Source: Aurantiochytrium sp. KH105 (lineage: Eukaryota; Sar; Bigyra; Thraustochytrida; Thraustochytriidae). From it: 49,214 nt of DNA. The stretch lies in NCBI GenBank assembly GCA_003116975.1, contig BGKB01000280.1, forward strand, positions 1-49,214, read 5' to 3'. A program made the translations under genes and the position numbers. The notes beneath the pieces were generated by a model. That model did no database searches and was not told where the DNA came from. It worked only from the letters and a program-made list of their open reading frames with translations. Shown here in pieces: positions 8,849 through 17,600 of the stretch (position 1 is the first letter of the stretch; the number at the start of each line of letters is the position of its first letter).

Positions 8849-10794
8849 GCAGCAGCAGCAGCAAAAGTAGTAGGAGCAGGAGCAAGAACAAGAATAAGAG
8901 CAAGAGCAAGAGCCCCAAGGACGCCAAGGACAAGAAGAGTAACAATGGCGACGACCAGGACCACGCAAACACTGACAACATTGTCAGGTCTGAATTTGTC
9001 AAACTCAGGCCCAAGGACACGCCAATAGTATACTACAAAAGAGTACTTAAAACTCTGGACAAACGAACGGCAGATCTGCTGGAAAGGCAAGAAGAAACCC
9101 GGAAAACCTCTAGCAAAGTGAATCCCGCGCGCGAGGAAGCACTGGAATCGCGCCAAAAAGTTTTAGATCAAGTGGAAGAACAGGTCCGTCAATTCCAGAC
9201 ACTCCTGGAACAGTGTGATCCAACGCCTGCTGCCGATTTCGCAAAAGAACGCCCTCGGCAGGGGACGAACACTCCGTCAAACCTGAAATCCAGTGACGAG
9301 AAAGCTATCGACAGCGCTCATGATGATCTCATTCTCAGCGTTGCACGTGAGACGGCCACGCCCAAACGAACTCACGGCGCCGACGGCCTCAGCGAGCTCG
9401 AGGAAGAGAAGTCTGACGACAGCGATGCCGAAAGCCTGCCGGATCGCGCTACGATGAAACAACCTGTTTTTCAGAAAACCCTCGATTACGAAGAGTTTGA
9501 GCCGGAGGCAGCCACCTCGGACATCGGCTCGCGCATTCGTGGCGTGCTCAGCGGCCGCAAGCGCAAGTCTACCGTCGACGTCGACGTCGACTTGACCTCG
9601 CCAAAAAACCAAACAACAGACGCATCAGCTTCGGCATCGAGCGATAAGCCCGACGGCTCGTTCCTTTCCGTGGCCAAATTTGACCTCAAGGCCGTTGAAC
9701 CAGAAAACAAGCAGAATGACCATGCCCAAGATGGTGCGCGCTCTGGTTCAGCGAGTGAACAAAGCAAGAAACGAAGGCTCGGACCTGCTTGGACAGCTGT
9801 CCAGCTTTCGCCCAATGATCCCGATGCCCGCCGAGGCTGGCGCCCCGGCCCGCCCTTGCTCCAGCTGCACAACGAAATTCTCCAGTTTGTCAAACTCATC
9901 GGGGCCACAAAACCCGAGAATACGGCGCGCGCAAATGATCTCGAATCCATTCGCGCTCTCACCAATGAGCTTTTTCCCGAGTCCACGGTCGAGGTCTTCG
10001 GAAGTTATGCCAACGACCTTTGCATACCCAATAGCGATGTCGACATGGTTCTCTTTGGCGCTCCTGCGTCGGCCATTTTCACCCTGTCCCGAGAGCTCTC
10101 CAAGCGAGATATGGTGGAGAAAATTGAAACCATTTCTTCCGCACGCGTGCCCATCATCAAGATGCACCTCAAGGGCAGTCCCTTTGAGATTGACATTTGC
10201 TTCGACAAGGAAAGTGGCATCAGCACGGGCCAGATGGTGCGTAAACTTGTCCAGGAAATGCCGGCGCTGCGCCCGCTTGTGCTCACGATCAAGTACTTTC
10301 TCGCGCAGCGCGATATTAATGAAACCTATCGCGGTGGAATCGGATCACACCTTTGCCTCTGTATGATTGTTAGTATGCTCCAGCAGTTCCGCCGCCGCAC
10401 ACTTCTTTCAAAGGATCAGCAGAATGACCGTGTCGAGGATCTCGAGGACCTTGGCGCCCTGCTTCTTGAATTTCTCGACCTTTACGGCAGACGATTCAAT
10501 TACGGCAAAGTTGCGATTAGTTTGCGCCACGGTGGATCATACAAGACCAAGGCATCCATGGCGGCGCGCCAGCCTCGTCCGGGCATTCTTTCTCTCGAGA
10601 ACCCCGAAGACCCTTCGCAGGATCTCGGGTCTTCCTCGTACAACATGTACAAGGTCCGCAAGGCGTTTGCGCATGCGCATCGCATGCTCACCAAAAAGCT
10701 CAGCGACTTTGCGGATGGACGCACGGACACCGTGCTCGATGGAATCATCATTCCTACTAATCAGCTCGCGGACCGCCTGTCGAGGCTAGCCTGA
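8773..10794 (+). CDS. Non-canonical poly(A) RNA polymerase, TRF4/PAPD5 (TENT4)-like
   Basis: Starting at Met 8773 (MATSVSSDNN) the protein has 673 residues. Family members add short oligo(A) tails to aberrant nuclear RNAs in TRAMP-like complexes. The N-terminal ~350 residues are disordered, with poly-Gly, poly-Ser and Lys/Ser-rich tracts. The nucleotidyltransferase core starts near LLQLHNEILQF. It has the GS motif (FGSYAND), the catalytic pair in SDVDM (Asp422 and Asp424) and the third Asp in FEIDIC (Asp474). TIKYFLAQRDINETYRGGIGS and the PAP-associated segment with EFLDLYGRRFNYGK follow, including the conserved nucleotide-recognition region. There is no RNA-binding domain, as usual for this group. 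All catalytic residues are present, so activity is expected. An alternative start at 8590 adds 61 low-complexity residues. Confidence 0.92.
8808..8862 (+). repeat. GGC then AGC trinucleotide repeat (poly-Gly/poly-Ser coding)
   Basis: About twelve GGC codons pass into six AGC codons within the N-terminus of the poly(A) polymerase gene. A further AG-rich Lys/Ser stretch follows to about 8930. Confidence 0.85.
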
Positions 10795-11117
10795 TCGTTC
10801 ATTTGTCTGAAATCTACTTCTTTGACCTTGTCTGATATGTGAATGAATATCTTGCGCATTCTTATAGTCATCTCATCTCATTTGTAGGCCTAGATGCTCC
10901 GCCTCGACTTGCAATCTTTATCATCCATTGGAAAAACAACAAGAACAACAACAGTAAAGAAATGTGTCAAAAATCTGATTCACGTCAATCATGTGCTCCG
11001 GGTCCCTCGCTGCCTTCTTGATTTGCGCCCCAACGCAAGCAGCACGTCACGTTTACGGGGACAGAGGTATCGATCGAAGAAACGAAAGGAGCGAAAAGTC
11101 CTGCTTTCTTCTTTCTT
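10795..11117. other. Convergent 3' intergenic region
   Basis: The poly(A) polymerase gene (plus) and the TAF5 gene (minus) end facing each other here. The AT-richer sequence with A-rich stretches near 10930-10970 fits 3' UTR/polyadenylation signals. No gene is visible. Confidence 0.5.
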
Positions 11118-13739
11118 TTACTCCAGCACAGGAAGAGAGAACGAGCCTGCGGCAAGGCAAAGCCGCTCGTTTACAAAGGCTACGTAGTGTACCGGCGTAT
11201 ACTTTGTCGGAAACGAGCGGCAGCTCGGCGGCTCGCGCGCATATTTGGGCGGGTGAAGCTCGCTGGAAGTTGCCTGGCCCGCCGAAGCGTTGCTATTCCC
11301 AGCCGAACCTCCCGCGGTGCCGCTGCCAGCCCCTGCCTTGCGTTTCGCCTCACTTGCTGCGTCGCGCGGATTAAATGACTTGCTGTGCTTGTCCAGACCG
11401 TTAACGGCCTTAAAGTACGGCATAGAAGCGCGGCCCCAAATGTGATGCGTATCCCACGTGCGCACCGCTCCGTCCGCGGACCCACTCGCAATAAATGCCA
11501 TGTCTGGAGAGATCGCCACCGACCACACGGGAGCAGTGTGTCCATCGAGGACCATGACGCGCTCCGAGGCTGCGAAATCCCACACGATAACGCGCTGATC
11601 CTGACCACCCGACACCAGGTATCGTCCACTTGCAGCAAACGCAAGAGTATTGACACCGGCGGTGTGGCCGCAAAACACCCGCGTGCAGTCGCCCGTCGCC
11701 ACGTTCCACGTCCGCACTGTCTTATCTGTCGAACCCGTCGCCACATAGAGGCAATTCGGGTGCCACTGCACGCAATCGACGTCAGCAAGATGGCCCACAA
11801 AAAGACGCAAGGGCTTGCGCGACTCAATGCTCCAAAGTCGCGCCACGTTGTCATGAGATCCGCTCACAAAGTAATAGCCGGCAGGCGAAAAGCGCACGTC
11901 CCATACGGGTGCGTCGGGGTGATGCTTGTACGAGAACACGTTGCGCCACGCGCCCTGCGTTCGCCGCTTCGAGATCCCCGCCCTGCCACGCTTGCGCGAT
12001 CCGGCGGGCGACGCCGACGCGTCCGGATTCGCTCCACCGTCATCGCCAAAGACGTCACCGAATTCATCCACAAGGTCCGGAAATCGCATCCACAAACGCA
12101 CCGTACCGTCTGCTGATGCCGTCAAGAGCGTGGTGCCGTCCGGGCTGAAGCTGCACGCGTACACCGGTCCGGCGTGCCCGTAGAGATCCTCGCTCACTGG
12201 CTCGTCCTCCTCGTCATCGCCGCCGCCGCCGCCGCCGCCACCGCGGCGTCTGCTTTCTTCGTCTTCTGAGGATGGGTACGACCACACGCGAACCACGCTG
12301 TCATCGAAACCGGCCGCAAAGAGCTTGAACTCGTGAAGAGCCTCGGCGCAAATCAAGGCGTCGTGCGCGTTGAAAAAAGTTTGCAGCGCCACCGATGGCC
12401 ATCCTTGGCTCACCGCCACTGACGTCGGGACCATGCCGGTTTTCTGCTGCGCGTCGGGCTTGCTGAGATCGTCCGGCATGCCCACGGCCAGAACCAGCGC
12501 TTCCGCGCGCTCCAAGGCCTTTTGCGCCAAAGTCTTTTCTGCAATATCCTCGGGACAGGACGCGAGGCTTAGCAGCACCTCACGCAGCAGCTTTTGCTCA
12601 ATATGCTCCACAAACTTGTCACCCGTCACTTCAGCGTCTGGTCCTGGAGTATGGTTGGTTGCATCAACTTGCCGCACCAGGCCCTTTCCCTTGCTGGCGC
12701 TCGAGTTGGCGCTCGCAGCCTTTTTCCGCTCCTCTTCCTCACGTCGGACCGCCAAATTGTGTCGATCCAGCTTGGTGAGACGCGCTGCGCGGTATTGCGG
12801 TGCATGTGGATCTTCCTCGAGCTTTTGCGTTTCTGACTTTTCCTTGGCCTTTTCTTCTGGGTCTTTGCTTGCGGGTTCTCCATTTGGCAAGTAGTCTGCT
12901 GGCGTTGCAGGGAACTGCGCCGATGCTGCCAATGCGCCCGTGGCGCCCGGCATGAGCGCCTGGAACGACTTGGGCACTCCCCAAAACACCTTGATGCTTT
13001 TGAGATTGTTTTTGTTCGACATTAGCGTCATATTAGCCGTGGCGTCCATCTCTGCCACGCCCGTCACCGTCTGCCCAAGACACGACACGTGCTCTTTGGA
13101 GTCAACCATCTTTATGTCTGTGCGCTCATTGATGATCGACAGCACGAGCAGCAGATTGTGCTCGATCACGAAGCCGAGAAGTAGCTCGCAGGCGTACTGC
13201 GACATGCAAATCTCGAAACGGTTGCGTTGCAGTCGTCGCCCTAGCGGGCTGTCCTGCACCTGGGCCGGGGTCGAGAGTGCGCTCAGCTCCACAATCTCGT
13301 CCAAGTGGTTGATCTCGTGGTCGCGCCGGAAGAGGTCGACAAAGCGAGCACTGCCCTTGCCATCTCCAGCCTGGGCCAGACTGAGAGCGGAGTGCGCAAA
13401 GACCACCCAGAGCACGGGCCAAAGCTCATCGCGGAACTTGTCCAGCGACCGCAGTACCCACTCGCGCAGCGCGCTATAGCTCTGCTCGTACGACTCGAAG
13501 CGCTGCGACTGCGCCTTGCTCGCCGTCGCGGTTGTTGCGGCTGCCGAGGGCGCGCTGCCGCTGCCGCTGCCGCTGCCGCTGCCGCTCCCCTCCAGCTCCT
13601 GCAAGAGCGTCTGCGCCGCCTGCGCGTAGCCCTGCTGGCGCAGGTACTCGACGAGCTCCGTGTTGAGCCCGCTCGCCTGCCTGCCTCCCGCGCGCGCGCC
13701 GGCAGGCCCGCCGCGCGCAGGCCCCGTCGGCCCCGCCAT
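11118..13739 (-). CDS. TAF5: TFIID subunit TAF5 (LisH + NTD2 + WD40)
   Basis: With the Met at 13739 (MAGPTGPARGG) the protein has 873 residues. The frame runs open further to 13877, but that part is Arg/Gly low complexity. Order: a LisH-like helix pair (NTELVEYLRQQGYAQAAQTLLQ), a Gly-Ser repeat linker, the TAF5 NTD2 domain (SYSALREWVLRSLDKFRDELWPVLWVVFAHSALSL onward, ending near SIINERTDIKMV), a charged linker, then a C-terminal WD40 propeller. Clear repeats include LYGHAGPVYACSFSPDGTTLL, APVWDVRFSPAGYYFVSGSHD, GHLADVDCVQWHPN, GHTAGVNTLAFAASGRYLVSG and GHTAPVWSVAISPD. TAF5 scaffolds TFIID (and SAGA in organisms with a single copy) at RNA polymerase II promoters. An insertion of poly-Gly plus acidic residues (coded near 12190-12245) lies between the first two blades. 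An unrelated WD40 protein is unlikely because the NTD2 is present. Confidence 0.93.
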   Translation of the reverse strand: MAGPTGPARGGPAGARAGGRQASGLNTELVEYLRQQGYAQAAQTLLQELEGSGSGSGSGSGSAPSAAATTATASKAQSQRFESYEQSYSALREWVLRSLDKFRDELWPVLWVVFAHSALSLAQAGDGKGSARFVDLFRRDHEINHLDEIVELSALSTPAQVQDSPLGRRLQRNRFEICMSQYACELLLGFVIEHNLLLVLSIINERTDIKMVDSKEHVSCLGQTVTGVAEMDATANMTLMSNKNNLKSIKVFWGVPKSFQALMPGATGALAASAQFPATPADYLPNGEPASKDPEEKAKEKSETQKLEEDPHAPQYRAARLTKLDRHNLAVRREEEERKKAASANSSASKGKGLVRQVDATNHTPGPDAEVTGDKFVEHIEQKLLREVLLSLASCPEDIAEKTLAQKALERAEALVLAVGMPDDLSKPDAQQKTGMVPTSVAVSQGWPSVALQTFFNAHDALICAEALHEFKLFAAGFDDSVVRVWSYPSSEDEESRRRGGGGGGGGDDEEDEPVSEDLYGHAGPVYACSFSPDGTTLLTASADGTVRLWMRFPDLVDEFGDVFGDDGGANPDASASPAGSRKRGRAGISKRRTQGAWRNVFSYKHHPDAPVWDVRFSPAGYYFVSGSHDNVARLWSIESRKPLRLFVGHLADVDCVQWHPNCLYVATGSTDKTVRTWNVATGDCTRVFCGHTAGVNTLAFAASGRYLVSGGQDQRVIVWDFAASERVMVLDGHTAPVWSVAISPDMAFIASGSADGAVRTWDTHHIWGRASMPYFKAVNGLDKHSKSFNPRDAASEAKRKAGAGSGTAGGSAGNSNASAGQATSSELHPPKYAREPPSCRSFPTKYTPVHYVAFVNERLCLAAGSFSLPVLE

Positions 13740-14695
13740 GCTCGCCTTCTGCCTCTGCGCGCGCGGCCCTCGACCAGCCGCTCCGCGCGACCGCGCCAAG
13801 CCGGCGGACCCGAGCCGCGCCACGCCGCGCCGACGGACCCGCGCCGACCCGCGCCACGCCGCGCCACGCCGCGCCACGCCGCGCCACGCCGAGCGGTGAT
13901 TGATCGATCGATCGAGTGCTCGCCGCCCGCGGAGCCGCCGCTGCTCCTCCCGATTGATCGATTGACTGACGAGACAGGGAATGAATGAATGAATGAACGG
14001 GCAGGCTCGAAAGGATCTTTACTAGGCCTATTCATTCCCGTTGTTTTTTCCCTGCTGGGCGTGTTGCAGGGCATGGCTGACGCCAAGGAGGACGCCGAGA
14101 AGGCAGACAGCCACGCCTTTGCATCTTGGCCAACCTGCGAGGCTGGGCTGGTGGGTTGTTTTGATTAGGGTGGTAGGCTTGGGGTGCAGGAGAGGAGGCG
14201 TGGACCTTCAGCTGCAGGGGGGGCGAAGCGGTCTTGCGCACTGCGCGACACGGAGAGCGTCATCGAATATTCTGTCATTGTCACCCATGCTCAGACTGGG
14301 TCTTGTTGATCTCGTCCTTAGATTCCAAGCTGCAAAAGCTTGAACGGTATACCTTCACATTTAGTAAAAGAGGAAGCGCGAGGCAATGCTCTGAGGACAA
14401 TGCGCGGGAGGCTGGATGTTGGCAGCCCCGAAACTTTTTCGGAGCAGGGAAAGCAAGCAAAAGAAATGGAAATTTCATTCAATACTCGGGTCAGGAGTGT
14501 CTTATATGTAGGCGCTTGTCTAATAAGTCCTTGGGAAAATGCTCTTATTGCACTTGGCTTCTTTCTCACCTTTTACCTGCAATATCATATGATTGACAGT
14601 CAATTCGACAATAGGTTGGGCCGAAAACCTTCTTGTGCCAAATAGAAAGCAGGGATCGCTCTGACTTACACACACACAAAGAGAAAAGGAAAAAG
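13740..14695. promoter_or_regulatory. Upstream region of TAF5 and downstream region of channel gene
   Basis: Both neighbours are on the minus strand. 13740-14000 is the GC-rich leader/promoter of TAF5, with a CGCCACGCCG tandem run at about 13850-13895, GATC-rich GATTGATCGATCGATCGA near 13900 and (GAAT)4 at about 13979-13996. 14040-14695 is likely partly spacer and partly 3' flank of the channel gene, AT-richer near 14560-14695. Only short, unconvincing frames occur. Confidence 0.5.
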
Positions 14696-17600
14696 TCAAA
14701 ATGTACCCGCTTTCGTCTTGGCAAAGGCAGCTTTCGCTTCGCTTGCAGCAAGATGCAAGTCCCGCGCGGACTGCGTCGCTGCTAACAAAGAATCCACCTG
14801 GAGCGACCGCCGACGCGGAAGCTGCGCAATCTGCTGGGCGGTAGCATCCTCCTCAATCAAAGCTTCCAGGTGCATTGGCCCTTTGCCCTTGGAACTTGCA
14901 AATCCTGAAAGATCAGATGTGCTTGAGGCCATGAAAGTGCGCAGGCGTTGCACATCGATCTCATCTCGAGACTTCCGGACGCCCATTACTGAGAGAAGAG
15001 GGTGGTTTGCGTCAAGTTCCCGCTTGTAAAGATGCGCATAGGAACGGCGAACAGCGACTTGACTGTCTGCCGCCTGAAGCAACGGTCGCTCGCCAGGCTT
15101 CGCTTGCGACGAGGCCGCGTGTAACATGGAACGTAGAATGCGTCGCTGCATCATCCCTCGAAACCAGGACTGAATCGTTAAGGCAGCCAAGGCGCATGCA
15201 ATAAATTGGCGCTTTCGAACGCGATGCACGCGCTCCTCCGTGGACATGCTGGACTCGTCAACATTGACCATGACAACCACCTGCAGCACCTCGAAGAAAC
15301 TCACCGACGGCTCCCCTGCCTTGGCCACTTCCCCGTTTGGAAGCGCACAAGGATAGCGTGTTGATATATTGTCAAAGATCTCGAAGCGTGCCTGATTGTA
15401 CTGCACCTTTTTCTGACGTTCGGTGAATTCTTTCTTATCCCCAAACACAAACGGGATTCCCAAGTCGTAGAAAAGCTTGCAAAAAAGACGCGTAGAAATT
15501 CGACCTGTTGCACTCGGATCAAGGCCTGCCCAGACATCTTGAAAACGAACAAGCTGGCTCTCCGAAAAGGCCCAGCGCGTCGTCTGCGCTTTCAATTTCG
15601 ACTCGTAGGCGTCGACAATGGTGGCCGTGTACAGATTTAAAAAGACGCCAAAACAGATGAAGAAAAACGAGTAAAAGAAGACGCGTGAGCCCACGAAAGA
15701 TCCGCAATTCACGCCCTCCACGCAAGCCGGCGCCTCCACGCCGCACTCACGCATAATTTTTATCCAATTGTCGCCGGCGGCAACTTGAAAGATTGTCAAT
15801 AGCGCTTCTGGAAACGTGACAAAGCTAGCTGTGACCCCAAGCGCAGCACCATCTTTCACAGTGGCAAACATTTGCATACCCAGAACCGCATAGATGAAGA
15901 GGACCATAAAGAAGACCAGCGTGACATTGAGCATGAGCAACAAGCACTCCGAAAGAACCTGAAGCACATGCCGCAATGTGGCTGAGCCCATGCCAGCGAA
16001 TTGGATGAGGCGACTGAAATCAAGACCGCGCAACGCCACGAGAAGCCGAATAGGAATCCCTGAGTCCGGCACAAGCGCCACGAGACTCAGCATGCAGGCC
16101 ACAATCGAGAAAGTATTGGAAAGATGTATACGGCGATAAAGTTTTCCCGTGCGCAAATTGTATGCGCACTTGGAGACAACATTCGAAACGCCGGCTCCGA
16201 GAATCTGCGCGCAATGCACCGCAATGGCCAGTACCACAAAGGTCGTGTGGCCGAGCACCTCAAGCGCGGACTTCTCTGCGTCTTCCGCCGTCATCGTCTC
16301 GATGGCAATGACGAAAAACAAATGCGCAAGGAAGACTAGAGTGCATGCAATATTGAGGCGACCGGAAATAAAAGCTTGATAGCACCAGTTGCAAAGCTTT
16401 CCCTTTGGCTCTTGGAGACGCGGGGCAATGTGCGCCATGACGCGCTTCATCTCGACCCATTCGAGTTGGTCCGCCGTGAGTAGCATGTTTCCCGAGTATT
16501 TGCGAAAGGAACCTACAATCACACCCACAAAGAGCTTCATCATAAAGAAGCTGCCAAAGTATATGAAGACGACGAAAAACACCGAATGCGTGGGAGCCGC
16601 ATCACGTTGCGGCTGTGCATCGACTGCGGTCGTGTCCATTGCTACATAAAGCTTTTCGGGCCAACCCTTGAGCGAGACCGTTTCAATCAACGTCGCAAAG
16701 GCGTCTCCAATTGAGTCAAAACCAAAGGGAGGCTGCGCCCAGACGCGAGGCAGCAAGATTCCCGAATTCGCGTCGACAAAGTGACCCGTGCAAGCTGCGC
16801 GGTCCGCCACGCTCGCGTCGTTGCACCTCCAAAAGAGGCCCATAAAGGCTTCCATGCCAACGAGCCCAAAGGTGAAGAAATAAACGAGGAGAAGTAAGAT
16901 TGTGTAGGAGACGGGCTGCGCTGCGCGAAGCAGAGCGTCAACAATAATTTTCAGGCCCTCGTTGCGGTTAATCATACGCAGAGGCCGCAGAATGCGGCCC
17001 GTGCGTAGAACACGGCTTGCACTGCCCCCACTGCCGGCCAAACCCACATAGCTGACAATGAGCACCACAAAGTCAAGCCAATTCCACCCACTCCGAAGGT
17101 AGCTTTCCGAGGGAAGGACAAAGCCGTACGCGATCACCTTGACTCCAAACTCGAGAGTAAAGACAGCCAGAAAAATCATGTCTGAAACCTCGAGCACAAC
17201 TTCTTGCAGTCCCGTAGGTGGGCGGGCGGGCGACTCCAGGGTAAGCGAGACACTGCTCAGCATCACGACAAAGAGAATGAAACCCTTGAACCAGGCGTGC
17301 TCGCTTAATCGGGCCATGACCGTTCGCATGGTTGCGTGAGGCGGCAGAACCAAGAGAGAATATTCGCGTCGTTGCGGCGGAATAATTCGCGCAAAGCGAG
17401 ACAAAAGACTGCTTTTTCTCCCGTCCTCTACAAGGGATTGCGCTTGAATGCTGGCTTTGTCATGGGAGCTCTGGTCACCATGGCCCAGACTTGACGAATC
17501 CCGGTTGTCGCGGAGCGTGAGCGCCCTTTTATCTTTGCTTATTTTCTCCTTTTGCGCGAGGGTCCGGAGAACATCCCTTTCCCTTTCTTCTCGTAACTTT